Shown here in pieces: positions 26,233 through 38,500 of a stretch of 64,000 bases of DNA. The notes beneath the pieces were generated by a model. It saw only the letters and a list, made by a program, of their open reading frames with translations. It made no database searches and was not told the origin of the DNA. The first letter of the stretch is position 1. Each line of letters begins with the position of its first letter. Origin of the DNA: Bombus terrestris (lineage: Eukaryota > Arthropoda > Insecta > Hymenoptera > Apidae); contig NC_063275.1 in assembly GCF_910591885.1 (NCBI RefSeq), positions 1,178,001 to 1,242,000 of the forward strand, in the 5' to 3' direction. The position numbers were made by a program, and so were the translations under genes.

Positions 26233-26583
26233 TTAACCCTTTGCACTCCTATATCGAGTGTGACTGAACATCAGTTTTTATCTCAGTAGCTCCTTTGTCG
26301 ATTTCCATTCGACGTTCTTTCATGTTCACCTTTTTTTCTGAAACGTGCGAAAGAAAACCAAGATTGCATCCCGGAAATTATTTCAAGATATATCATACAC
26401 TTAAAAATTACAAAATACAACAATAGTGTGAATAAAACTGGTATTTAAGTGAATGTGTTTCTTCCTTTATTTATTTAAATTGTCTTATTTTTTAGTTCAT
26501 GTAAATTTCAAATAAAATACTTAAAAGCATTGGAAGCTGCTGCTAACGAAATTGAAATAAAATTCGCAGTGAAAGGAGGTTAA
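26233..26583 (+). mobile_element. piggyBac-type MITE, copy 1 (decayed right end)
   Basis: It begins TTAACCCTTTGCACTCCTAT and ends CGCAGTGAAAGGAGGTTAA. It aligns along its full length with 30526-30859, sharing GAGTGTGACT, TTTTTATCTCAGTAG, TTCATGTTCACCTTTTTTTC, AAGATATATCATACA, AATAGTGTGAATAAAACTG and GAAATTGAAATAAAATTCG. TTAA is present at both edges. The right terminal repeat and the internal TGTCGAGT hairpins have accumulated mutations, so this copy is older or less constrained than the other. It has no coding capacity. Confidence 0.8.
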
Positions 26584-28877
26584 TTGTAACCTGAAATATG
26601 AACCGACAGTAATGATAATTGTCTGTAAATTCTAAAAAATATATTGCAAGTTTGATCGATATATCGGATAAACAACAATTTAAAAAGATACGAATGAATA
26701 TCGCAATCCATGTGCTTTTTCTTTTTTTTTCTTTTTTTTTTTCAAAAAGCGACAAGCTAAAACGTACACGATAAGCGCTTAATCGAAGGTGACAAAAGAT
26801 GATTGTACACGAGTTTTCGAGTTTTCATAGGCGTAAATTTCAATGAAGAGCTCGTGACACGGAAACGATGGGGCGAAATTGGCCCGCTTATTGTTCGCGC
26901 GGTTCAGCTTAAGCGCGGCGATGTTAAAATAATTCGCGGAACACGCGCAATAAACGGACGTGGAAGAATTCCCGAGATAATGGTTGGTGGTCGACTGGGT
27001 CGGCGAAAAGTTTTATTATTTTTTAGAGCGGCGCGCTGGCTAAGCGAATCAGGAACTTTTCTAGGTCCAATAAAAAAAACTTTTCTCCTTTTTTTCACTA
27101 CGGCCAAGTGCAATCCACGGCCAACTTTTTCTGTGACTAAGTGCGCACTGCAAAAAATTACGCAGCGACGACTCGAGGGAAAATTCCGGAATTAGGTATA
27201 TAACGTTCAAACGGGAAACGTGTCCGACGATACAGGCCGCCCCAGAAACCGGATGCGTGCATTAAGCGCTTAGTCGCGAAACAGAACGAAGCATTTTTCC
27301 GACGAAACTTCTTAACGAGCGAATTCTCGTTTCATGTAGATCTGATTTTTTATTCAAATTATTTAACGACGTTTAATGAGCTTGTATCGCTGCATGCAAG
27401 AATCATGCGAAGCCAGTTGGTTCGTGTTAAACTCGTAAGAACCTGATTAAATATGGGGCGCAGTAATTCTCGTTCGCGTTTACTGGCGTGTCGAACAATA
27501 AAATTAGTGGAAGCGAAAATTAGTGGAAGAACGTGAAAATACACGCAACTGAATTTTTCCATGAAAGATACATATTTGCCGAAAAATAGGAAAAATTATT
27601 ATTTTGACTATAGAGATAGATTTCGTATAAAAATAGTAAATACAATTCGGATGTTTACGTACTCGTAGAAAATTCAAAAATATTTACTAAAATGTACAAA
27701 ACATACGCGATGGGCCGTATAAAATATTCAAAGCACACTACTAAATAATTATAGTTGCAATCATAAAATTTACTACAAAATACGTTTTTATATTTTTAAT
27801 ACAAAACTTTAGAAATAAACATTATAAACTTTCTTTAAATTCTATCGCTGCGTAATAATTCAAAAATGATATTCACACTGATAACCAGAGAAATATGAAT
27901 TTACAAGAAATCCACGGTCTGCTAACAACATATTTATGCGCTGCTTTAAGAGAAAAGCAACGTGTTCGTTACTTGACTTAATTACTCTCGAATTCCAAGC
28001 TTCGCATTTCTCACCCTCCAACTGCCAATTTTTCCCTTTCCATCCAAACCCTTTTCCTCAGGCTCTTAATTCCGGTGTTTAACCAAACGAGAAACAGTTG
28101 CAGCAAATTCCAGATACCCTTTTAACAAGTCCATGAACCGATCCGTTTTCCGCGATATTTATCGAGGTAAATCGAATAACTTTCGCAGCGACCGCCATTG
28201 TCCTCGGTTCTCACGTTTCTCCGCTCTGCTTCCACTTCGAAACAACGTTTCAATCCATCCGCCGCCTTTCTCTCCACTATATCTCTTCGAAGTTTAATCG
28301 AGTTTTATCAGGAATTCCTTGGAAACGCGTAGACGACGATTAACGGCCGCCTTTGTCACGAACAAAGCAGTTCTTTCGCGGTTTTGCTGGGTCCTCTGTT
28401 CTTCCGGTTCGACTCCTGCGAGGCTGAACCAGCCGTTGCGGTCACTGGGCCGTCTATAGACCAGCAGAACGCTTAAATTTCACTACAGAGCAACGGTATC
28501 GCTTTCGTCAACGCTCGTAGGCCGCGTTTCATCCGATTTTCTTGCCTCTGCGTCCTCCAATTTCACCTCTTCGCTCGTTAAATCGCTTGTTCTCTGACGA
28601 GCACGAGGTTGGTCAACGTTCCACGGACGTTCCGCCAGTCCGAATCGATGCGGTCGATGCTCATGGGATCTGGTATTTGACGAAGGAAGCTGTTGCGCCA
28701 CCATGACCACTTCCGGTGCTATGGGGCGTTATGGGGTCGTGGATCTTTCTGAGTGGCGCGAGGATAGCAAACAGCGTATCAGAAGGATACACTGACAGGA
28801 TGTGTAAAAATATTAGGTTTAGTGTACACACGCATTGGTGAAATTATTGTGTTCGAAATTGCATTAACTATAATACT
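26584..28877. other. Non-coding stretch, GC-richer in places
   Basis: A mixed GC-rich island lies at 26860-27250, where a 130-codon frame (26803-27195) is open by composition. A/T-rich sequence follows to 28000, then a GC-richer island at 28150-28760. Within that island a minus-strand ATG frame (28704 to 28483, 74 residues) is hydrophilic and acidic, ending TVAL. It is discussed in the findings as a weak coding candidate and not called as a gene. Confidence 0.45.
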
Positions 28878-29109
28878 GTGGTGGCACTCGACAGTAACTA
28901 CTACCGGACGATGGCAGCGCGGTCGTTAGCGCCTTTGGTTACGAACGTTTGGGACCCGGGTTCAAATCCCGGTACCCGTAGTCCGATTTTTCTTCCACGA
29001 CATCTTAATGAGAAGAAAGCAGTAGTACCTCTCAGCGACCAGTATACCAGCAGCAGTACCTACCTCGGCCTATACAACAGCAGCAGCATAACCACGACCT
29101 ATCCACCTC
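28878..29109 (+). mobile_element. tRNA-derived SINE-like element, copy 2
   Basis: This 232-bp copy begins GTGGTGGCACT and ends CCACCTC, flanked by AATACT on both sides (28872-28877 and 29110-29115). The tRNA-like part has an A-box-like TGGCAGCGCGG (28912-28922) and a B box GGTTCAAATCC (28959-28969). The downstream body (TCCGATTTTTCTTCCACGA, then AGCAGTAGTACC and CAGCAGCAG words) is colinear with 1675-1918. The B box is identical in the two copies. As in copy 1, a normal anticodon arm cannot be drawn. The distinct short duplications at each locus indicate two independent insertions. Confidence 0.7.
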
Positions 29110-30525
29110 AATACTAAAATTCCTGAGTTTGCGTAATATTAACGTTCCTCCTCTCGCGAACCTTAAACGTACAGTCATTCGATATACAAAGAAACTTGTG
29201 GAGATTGGAATACCCGAGAAAATCGTCTAATATTTCCTGACATCGTATTAAGATTCTGACAGGAATTTCGCGGTTTCTACCGCAGAGAAACTTTCTGGCG
29301 TGGTTTAAAATGACCGGACGACCCTTTAATCGCAACGTTGAAAGCACACCTCGGCGGCAAACTTTGGCGAACAAAGCAGTGCGAGTAATTAAAAAACAAA
29401 AGCAACTGGGAAACTATCCGCAACCCGCGACTGTAACAGACTACGATTCCAGCCGCGAAACTTTCTCACCAAACTGTCAGCGTTTGTATCAACATTGTAC
29501 TTTCTTTCTCGTTGCTTTATCGTATATTTTTCTTTTTTTATCGCTATCAGCCGAAAAGAAAACGCCGACAACGGAAGCAACGACGTGAAGCAACAATAAC
29601 GACCACGACGACAATAACAAGAGACGCGTCGCGTTGACGAGCACCGGCGCAAAAAAGTGGGTCGTTAATTGGAGATCGTGGTTTGCAGCTGCTATTCGCG
29701 TGGCTCACCACGCGAGATCACCCACATTTTTCTTCCTCTCTATCAACCTTTTCCTCTCCCTTTTCCCCCGGATATCCTCGTCTCTCTCCCTCTCGTCGCA
29801 TGTCATCGACGAGAAACGCTTATCCTCTCTCTCTCTTCTGCTCGCTCGTTCGCTCGTTTCTCCTGAACGTTTTTATTTTCCACCCGTTCCACGGACGACG
29901 AAGCCATCAGAGTCCAACTGCGTCGAACCCCGATCACCGTTGCTCGTCCGCTCAGATTATGATGACCCATCTACCACGGTCAGCTCGTCTAGTTTCGATT
30001 TATGGATAACCGATAACCGGATTCGTTCGTACTCTCTTCGCCACTAGCAATCGCCTCCACCACCCTTCGACCGGCCAGCAGAGCCTGTTTTTTACGAGCA
30101 CGTCTCAATGGTAATCGCCGCGAAGCCATGTCACCGTCTTGTTTTTACATTTTTTTATCTTCCACGGACTGCTTCTAAGTGGTGCGTTGTTGCCGAATGA
30201 ACTGTGGTACTCGAGGGTTGTTTCCATGGGGAGAATCATTTGGCAATTGTAGTAAATTGTCGGCAATATATTGCAGTGGAATTTTTGAAGGATGAATTGT
30301 GTTTATTGAAGACGAAGATGGTGGATTTCGATGCGTTTATGGGAAACTTGCGAAGTCGCAAGTATAAAAGAATTCGTGTAATACAGTACTTACATTACAG
30401 TACTATTACATTAAATTACAGTACTTGTTACTATACTTAGCGAGTAAAACAATTGTATGTACATAGATTCAAGTTTTAATTGTATTTATAAAAATATGAA
30501 TTTCCATAAGAACATGTACAGTTCG
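29110..30525. other. GC-richer non-coding island followed by AT-rich DNA
   Basis: From 29290 to about 30070 the sequence is GC-richer, with pyrimidine-rich CTCTCTCC and GCTCGTTCGCTCG segments and an AACAATAACGACCACGACGACAATAAC-type simple tract near 29590. Frames are open on both strands (for example 29634-30047, 137 codons, serine/leucine-rich), as expected for pyrimidine-rich DNA. It resembles a 5' UTR or promoter region of an insect gene, but no start exon can be recognised. Confidence 0.4.
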
Positions 30526-30859
30526 TTAACCCTTTGCACTCCTATGTCGAGTGTGACTCGACATCAGTTTTTATCTCAGTAGATCCTTTGTCGAGTGCCA
30601 CTCGACATTTTTTCATGTTCACCTTTTTTTCTGAAACGTGTGAAAAGTTTGTATCCTGGAAATTGTTTCAAGATATATCATACATTTAAAAATTACAAAA
30701 TACAACAATAGTGTGAATAAAACTGATATTTAAGTGAATTTGTTTCTTCCTTTATTTATTTAAATTTTTTAGTTCAAGTAAATTCCAAATAAAACGCTTA
30801 AAAGCGCTGAGAGCTGCTGGTAACGAAATTGAAATAAAATTCGGAGTGCAAAGGGTTAA
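30526..30859 (+). mobile_element. piggyBac-type MITE, copy 2 (intact ends)
   Basis: This 334-bp element has perfect 17-bp terminal inverted repeats that include the TTAA target site: TTAACCCTTTGCACTCC on the left and GGAGTGCAAAGGGTTAA on the right. Just inside the left end are two small perfect hairpins, TGTCGAGT-GTG-ACTCGACA and TGTCGAGTG-CC-ACTCGACA. The body is colinear with 26233-26583. TTAA ends beginning CCC are characteristic of piggyBac superfamily elements. No transposase is encoded, so mobility would depend on an autonomous relative elsewhere. Confidence 0.87.
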
Positions 30860-33800
30860 TACTGATGTAAATTATTCTTGATATTCTCTTTAAGCCACAC
30901 AGGGTAGATAAATACCTTTAAAGAAGGTGGTGTGCGGTCGTGAACGATTGGTAAGAAGTAGCTGGTGACACGTGTGGCTTCTTCCGTGGCTTGCAAGCTT
31001 GCAGCCACGTAATCCGCTTGGACGTCTACTGGACACTTCGCTCTTGTGAATTCTTTTTACGAACCCATGTTGTGCAGGTGATACGAGCTTGAAGTTAAAA
31101 ACAGGGTTAAAATTGATCGCGACGTGGCACAGAGCTTCTTTTGTAATTTAGCGGTAGAAACTATTACGATATTACATCGGTAAATATTATGCGTTGCAAC
31201 GTTCATTACAACAACATTCACATAACATTCTCTCTAATTACCCCTACACTCCAACCTCTCATTACGTATCCATCGATTAAACTTCAATGTTAATAATAAA
31301 TCCAGTATCGCTGGTTTAAAATTGTTAAGGTCATCTGATAGAGGAACGCGTGGATGAATTTGTAATAAAATATATATTGAAGTAAGTACAAGTACAAGTA
31401 CAGGTATAGTGTATGCTGATGCACATCCTCACTCTAGCAGTGTTACGTTACGATAGAATATGATAAGAAGCAGGTTGGTACATTTATAGTAAAGGACATT
31501 AGCAAAAAAATTAACCTTGGTGTGTAACTCTGGATGAAAGTTACAAGAAACAGCAATAAAAATCTATTAATTCTTTTTGCTTCATCAAATTCTATTTGTC
31601 CAGGTCCAGGTCGCGAGTATACAAAAGGAAAAAGATTTAGACTTATCCTACAAGTAATTACTTCAACATAAATAAATTTAATTATCAGTCCATTGACTTT
31701 GACGACAGCCAAAAACAAGCTATCACGACCTCTTGATCGACTAATCTTCCAACCATCCGCAACAAATTCCTTAAAATTCTGCGGGTATCTCCGCCATCGC
31801 ATTCCACCACTGCGAAATAAATCAAAGAAACGACAAGCATCGTACATCGTGGCAATGGATCTACTTAGCAAACCATCGATACTATGCACGCAGTAGTATC
31901 GTTCATCGCGCTTCAATTCTTCTTCTGTCCCTCTTCTACCGCTACATGGTAGACATATAATAGCGACAAAGGGGGTGGGAACGGGGTGATGGAGGAAAAC
32001 GGACGGTCGAACGGCGGAACGGTCGCGTATCAGCGCTATTGCTCGAAAGCTCTAAACCGCGGATTATCCTGCCGGCTTAAAGTCCCCCCTGTACACCCTC
32101 GCGGTGTCCTATCCATCCCGTACACCCTTCCACTGGCGTGGAAACCGCCAGCGTCACCGCCATTGCGCGACGATCCAGTCTCTACGCGGTCGCCACCAAG
32201 ATTTAGCCGCTTTTTGTGGGAACGAGCGAGGATTAAAGCGAACAGCGGACTGGTAATGTTATTAAAAAGGTACGCTTCTACAGGGTGTTGCATGAAAAGA
32301 TCGAATAATGTTAGAAAGTTTGTTAGAAGCGTGGTGGAAATGTTCGTGGATGAACGTAAATTACTGTACAGTCAAACGCAGGTGTTCTTTTTGCAAATTC
32401 TCCACTAATTGCCGTATCGTTAATCACAGTTCTCTGGTATCCTTGCCTTTTTAATGTTAAAACGAATTTTAGTTAGCTAATATCTACCGTGAAAACAGTG
32501 TGTCAGTGGCCTAACTATAAAATCTATAAAATATTACAGTCCATATATCTTACGGTTCGTCACTGATACCTAATCACAGACGGATCTGTTCTGCTTCTGC
32601 TTTCGGATGTCTCTTTCTTTCATATTTGAAATTGTATTTTTTATTGGAAAATTGCAATTGATAACACTGCAATCTATCGCTCACAAAATATCGACGCTCA
32701 AATTTTATGATCGATTGTTGCCTATCGTTGTCCGACTATGTGCCGACCTATTCTACTTATATTCCTCGATGTCTCTTGCCTCTCCAATTTGAAATCTCTT
32801 GAAAATTCTATTTTATATTTTGAAATTTGTGATTGGAATAAACACAAGAGCTATCCTGTCGCATATTTTGCGACAGCCTGTGTACAGCAGCAAGAAAACG
32901 AGAAATAGTAAGAGTGCACGCGTGCACTCATTGTTCTCTGTTTTTTACCTTTGTTTGGCAATATCGCTAAAGGCTAGGAGGACGTGGCAGTCTGGTTATT
33001 AAATTTGTACGGAATTATTGGATGGAATGGGATGGCGAGTAGTATTATCGTGCAAGTACAGCGGCGTTGTAACGAGACAGGTGTTTTCGAGGACACTGGC
33101 TGTTGGGGTGGGTTTTGGGTGTCGTCGAGGGCAAGTGAATTCTGGAGTGGCTTTATGATTGCACGGTTTTCAAATTTGCCAGGTTACGCTTGACAGCGTA
33201 ATATCTTCTAAACGGCGAATGGCCTGCAAACGAGTGGCCACTCTGGGAATTCTACGAATTAAATGTTTCTCCCGTTTTGAAGTCACCCGCTTTTGAACGT
33301 TTCGATTCTCCTTTTTCCTTTTTCTGTTGGTTTTTTTAGACTGGAAATTTATGGACAGTTTGCCAGCAGTTTGTTTTTAAATTGCAGTCGTTTTTATGGA
33401 TTGCACCGGCGGCTGTAGCGAGCTTTAAACCGATTGCTTTGACGCGACATAAATTCGTCGATGTTTAACACCTCGTGTTTTTTTTTTTTTTTTTTATATA
33501 TATATCAATTTTGCTGTAAGCAATCTATAGTGATCGACGCGATTCTGATAAGGGACGGTTTTCTACTGTTCAAAGCATGATTTCGTGACTTAATATAATT
33601 TTTAAATGACCTTGATTAGCAGTGACGCGTCATAAATTTCAAGTGACTTTGATGACATAGATGATCCTTATGCGTTGCTACGAGCTTTGCGTTACGTTAT
33701 GACATTCAAACTCCATACAAAACAACCCTTTTAAAAAATCAAGTAGATGCAATCAATATGATTGAAATTAAACTTCATCCTGAAGCTACAAGAATATTGA

Positions 33801-35389
33801 TGAAGCCAACTGATATTCGTGTACACGGTGTGTATAAAAAATAAATGTATACCATTACAGTACGTTAATTACATTTATTATCCAAGTATATTAAATTTCA
33901 TATTGTTTGGTACCTTCGCGTGATCACGAAAATTTAATACTGTGAAAATGGAATATGAAACCTGATAAAAAGCGCCTAATTGAGAAATAAGCATACTTAC
34001 TAAAAGTAGATATAATTTTAGTAGCCACTGTTTTTCTCAAAATTGATATTCGTACGTTCAAATAATTTAGTTTCATAATTAAAAATATCAATCGTCATTA
34101 ACGCGTTTTTTTTTCTCAGCGAATCAACCTTGAAAGTCCATGGTAAAATTACGTATAACAACAAGCAGGAAAAATCCACGAATTTCGAAAAATAATTGAA
34201 AAAATCAAGGAAAAAGAACAGGTTGACGGCTATGCATATTGATCGAATTCTCTGGGCGGAAGCACGTGGCGAACGATTTAGCATCCCCCGGCCAGCGAGC
34301 GAACCCACGTCAGTCGGTTGAAGGTTTTTTAATCAACGTCGACCAGCGGTCATTATAACGCTCGTTTAAAGCCCCATAACATCGGGACGACTCGGAAACG
34401 GGGAGTAAAAAGCGACGCGGTCGTCGCGAGGATATCGGCACCAAAAGAGAGTCCGTTCGTTATGGACGGCAGTATATTTCACGGTGTTAACGAGTCCCGC
34501 CGCGTTTTGTCGCCGATAAACTCGCGACACGCCGACGAATGTCCTGCATCGTATCGTCCATCGACCAGTCAGACGTGCAATCATCGCCTCCAAATTGTGG
34601 TTATGGTAATGCGTGAGATTTACAGTCATGACAAAAAGTATTTTTTGGTTATTTGATTACTTGTTTAACAGATTTATATATTTTTCACGCTGGATTTTTC
34701 TACCCAATTATTCTCTTGCCACATATTTTGACCAGATATCCTTGATCCTGGTACTTTTGTAATTTTGAAATACAGATATCTGAATATTCGGAAGCTTAGA
34801 TATTTGAATATTCGCGTACTTGGAAATTAGAATGTAGAATTTAAATATTTGAGAAATCCGGGAGTTTGGATATACGCGCATTTAAAAATGTCGATATTTC
34901 GAAACTATTGGAAAATTCAGGATTTGTATATCTGGTTATTCGGAGATTCAGACGTTTAGAAATTTGCAAAATTGACATAACATTCTGGTAATAAGAGAAG
35001 TTTGTGTCTACCAGTTTTAGAATTATTAATATCCGAGCGGCTCTTAGTTTCAGAGAAACGGTAAAATTACCAGTTGCGAGAGTGTTGATAAATCACTGAT
35101 ATTTGCTGCGCATCACGAACTTCAAATTACATCTACTTATTCGTTCTGAACAAATTTCTACGTGTACATACAACTAAGCGAAATAAAATATATAAAAGAT
35201 ATCTAATATTTACCCATAACGCGTACAGGATAAACAAAAATTCATTTTCCCCATTAAACATTGCAGAGAAATATTTCCCTCCAACCTTCTGCGTATATTT
35301 ATCCACGGAATTTTTATAAACCCATAATATCTTGCGCGTTTAATTTTCTCATAAAATTTAGAAACATCTATAATCTGCTAATTATGTAT
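30860..35389. other. Long non-coding stretch
   Basis: A 157-codon minus-strand frame (31443-31916) is the longest here. Its first half looks globular by composition, but no family is recognised and its end runs into A/T-rich hydrophobic coding. A GC-richer island at 31970-32240 contains the word CCGCGGATTATCCTG (32057-32071), which recurs at 37025-37039. A poly(T) run is at 33479-33495. A GC-richer patch is at 34240-34560. Loose 15-bp-family words lie at 34750-34970. Confidence 0.45.
34752..34972 (+). repeat. Degenerate ~15-bp array of GAATATTCGGA type
   Basis: Variants of ATCTGAATATTCGGA, GATATTTGAATATTCG, ACTTGGAAATTAGAA and GGAGTTTGGATATACG follow each other at about 15-16-base steps, in the same orientation as the arrays at 24510 and 57463. 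Divergence is high and boundaries are approximate. Confidence 0.4.
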
Positions 35390-35598
35390 TAAATTGTCCT
35401 GAAAGTGTCTTTCTCTTACAGACACGTCTTTTACAACGACGCATCTTTATACAAACATGAAACCCAATCTGTCAAACGTTGTGATCTTTATTTTGATAGA
35501 ACAAAATGTATCATACGTAATTCGATAAAATAATATGCAACGGAAGATGTGCATCCATTATTTCCTTATAAAACGAAAGAAACTTTCCGGACTACCTA
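35390..35598 (-). mobile_element. Mariner-derived MITE, copy A
   Basis: One of three copies in the window, in inverted orientation to those at 54821-55019 and 60424-60981. Its right edge, read on the minus strand, is TTAGGTAGTCCGGAAAGTTT followed by CTTTCGTTTTATAAGGAAAT. Its left edge is TTAAATTGTCCTGAAAGTGT. The ends are similar imperfect inverted repeats containing TTGTCCGAAAAG, flanked by TA. Internal shared words include GACACGTCTTTTACAACGA, CATCTTTATACAAACATGAAA and TCGATAAAATAATAT. It is too short for a transposase and is an internally deleted mariner/Tc1-type element. Confidence 0.75.
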
Positions 35599-38500
35599 AT
35601 ATAAGCAAACACGCGTTCTTTTATTTCGCGCATTTTATTTCTATTTCGAGCATCATCTTTGATATCGATCGGTGCGTGTCTAACAAAGACGAACAACGTG
35701 GCTGTTCTTAGGCATTTGAAACTAATCGCGTTAGTCGTAAGAAGAAAAAAGAAGGAAGACTGGCCTGCCATTGGCCAAGATAACGACGCCAATTCGCTTG
35801 CTGGCTACGTCGCGGTCTTAGAGGCATCAAGGGATGCGTTAGAGAATATTATAATATAATGAACACCGAGAGACTCGTGGCCCGACCGCCAGTCGATATT
35901 GACTTTTCTAATTAGACCTGGCCGAGCACTGGAACAAACTACCTTTGCCCTCGTTCGTTTCCCATTCGCCGAGCAGACCGAATCTCGAGCAGAGTCCCGC
36001 CACTGTTCCCCTGGGAACTACCCTTAACAGTGATGGGCGTCTGCGTTTCGCGTACTCAAACGATATTTCGATATTAGCAGATTGGCACAGTAACTACGCC
36101 AAGTATTAAATTTATGAGAAAGGTTCCTCCAATTTTTCAATAAATCTAAAGATTGTAAATTTACTATAAATTAATAAAATTCATAAAGTAAAGTCATAAA
36201 GGATTGCTAATGTTCATCGTTGTCGTACTACGAATATCGCTTTCATGATTGTTTGCGATTCAATAGCATCTTTTAATAAGTTCATCGAAGAACTTCTCAT
36301 TGGAGAATTAATAGGAAATTATTTAAATCTCGTCATCTCGATTCATGAGACGTTTTCTACCGGGACAGTTCGACTTTGATTTATTAAAATTCTAGCCTGA
36401 TCGAGATGAGAGAATTTTGTAGGAATTCACGAAAATTAAAGTAACGACAAAAGCTACGTACTTCTCCAACACCTTAACTAACCTGACCTGAAATTAGAAA
36501 CTGTCGTTAGAACTTTCATTAGCCAGATTTTGCTGTACAAACCTGCTACTTCCAAGTCTCGCCTTGTTCAAGTTTCACCTATGTTGCAAGTCTTAAGGTG
36601 GCTATTTATACCGTGCACAGATACAACAAAAAATCATTTTTCACGTAACATATAGCTACAATAAATATATTACAGCATCTATATACGCTTTTAAGTCGAT
36701 CTCAAATTCGGCCAACACGACGATGACAAACCTGGCTAGTTGCAGCGCCAATGAAATTCCAAAACATTTCGTACAGCGCAGACAGTACGAACATAAAAGT
36801 TTCCAATGAATACCCTCGGGAGCCAGAGTGGCCATTAAAAAAGAAAATGAAGGATAAAAGAGAAAATATAAAAGAAGAAGATTCGAGGAGGCCGCCAATC
36901 ATTCTCGTTCGGACCGATGAAAAAAATTGCTGCTCGTCAACTGGCGCAATTATAACGAAAGAATCTCATTTTACGCGAAGAAAAGACGATACTTCAGAGG
37001 GGATTTCGCTTCGATGGCACTGATCCGCGGATTATCCTGATCGCTTACGTAGAGAAAGCCCAGAGACTTTCTTGCATTAACTCGTTCAAGCCGAGACCAT
37101 CCTCGTTCTTGAGATCCGTTCGCCGCTGATGGCCGCTTCTCCCACCGATTCCTTGGCCCGTTGTTTAGAGTCTCCAGTGGTTTCGTCCGGCTATCCATAG
37201 TTTAATTAAAAAGCATGGAACCAGCGTCTTGCATCGGCAGAAAACCAGCGAAATATTGAAAATGGTTTTAATAAAGCTGCTAGAATTATTTCTATAGCGT
37301 TCCAGCGAGATTCCTGCTAATTACACCGCCGCGTTACACGGAAACACTTTGATTTTCTAAATTAATTTCGTGCCACGTGGACAAAGCGACTCGCTGGACA
37401 AAGCAAGAGGCGAAACAGGCGTTTCATAACGCGCGTTCTTTGCGCTCTATAGGATTTTATTCGTTTTCGCAGAATTTTATGGTCATGCATTTTCCCTTTA
37501 GTTTTACCAAACTGGAAATTGGAGATCGTATAATGAGGATGCAATTGTATAACGGGGATTTATGGGTGCAAGCAAAGAAATAGGAATTGAATAGAAATTC
37601 GTTTTACAAGCAATCTATTTTGCTTATTTTATATGTCTTTTTGTGTTACGTGAATTTTGCGCATTTTTGCGACGAAGAAGGAAAGCACCAGGCAAACATT
37701 TATATCGCGAGTTTGGCTTCTTCTGGACACGCTGTTCTTTGCTTTGAACGATTTCACGTTTAATATTTAATTAGAATTTATGGTATTTAATATCGTAAAC
37801 GTAAAACAGACTACCATACGACAAATCAAACCTAAACCGAACCTAATCGAACTTTTACTTGTTTCTTATAATAATATCAGAGTATTTAACTTTTATTTTT
37901 ATCTTTTATCTTGGTTAATAAATGCTATTGACAATCTCCATAGACCCACATGGAGGTTGAAAAAGACAATGTACAAAATCAGAAAAACGTCGTAGTTTCT
38001 TTTTCCTCGGTTTCGAAGTGACATAGCTTTGAGCAGAATTAGCAATTAGCATTAGTCGCTCGTTGAAAAGCATCGAAAACAAAGAAGAAGAATTGATTTG
38101 CCAAGTTACTGGTTCGAAGCAAGAATTACAAGGAAGTTTAGAGGGTTTAGAGAAACGTAATTAAGGATGTGCCAGGCTTGTAACGCAGTTGGTTAAGCCT
38201 TTTGTCAAAGGTTTGTCCTTCTTCTTTCTCCAAGAACAACACGACGAGACCAAATACTCGACTTAGCTAGCCCGAACAGAAATCTTCACCACGGTACACG
38301 CCAGTATTTACGTAATGCCGCTGGGATTCAATTGCAAACATGTTGCATAAGCTTCGCTAGGGCTTAGACCTCAGTTAAATGGAACGTTTAATACGTCAAG
38401 AGCGTAATGGCGTGTGTCGTAATAGGAGAAACGGATTTGGCTATGATCACGATGCTACGTGTTCGTATCGTTGCGACTGTCAGTTCTCTGGCGATTATTT

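Noticed and set aside
26803..27195. 130-codon open frame on the plus strand
   Set aside because: GC-rich island with the reverse strand also open (26904-27113); no domain.
31443..31916. 157-codon open frame on the minus strand
   Set aside because: The first half looks protein-like, but no family is recognised, there is no splice or promoter support, and the second half is A/T-driven hydrophobic sequence.
38170..38215. tRNA-like word TAACGCAGTTGGTTAAGCC
   Set aside because: There is an A-box-like match but no B box or acceptor pairing in the following 80 bases.
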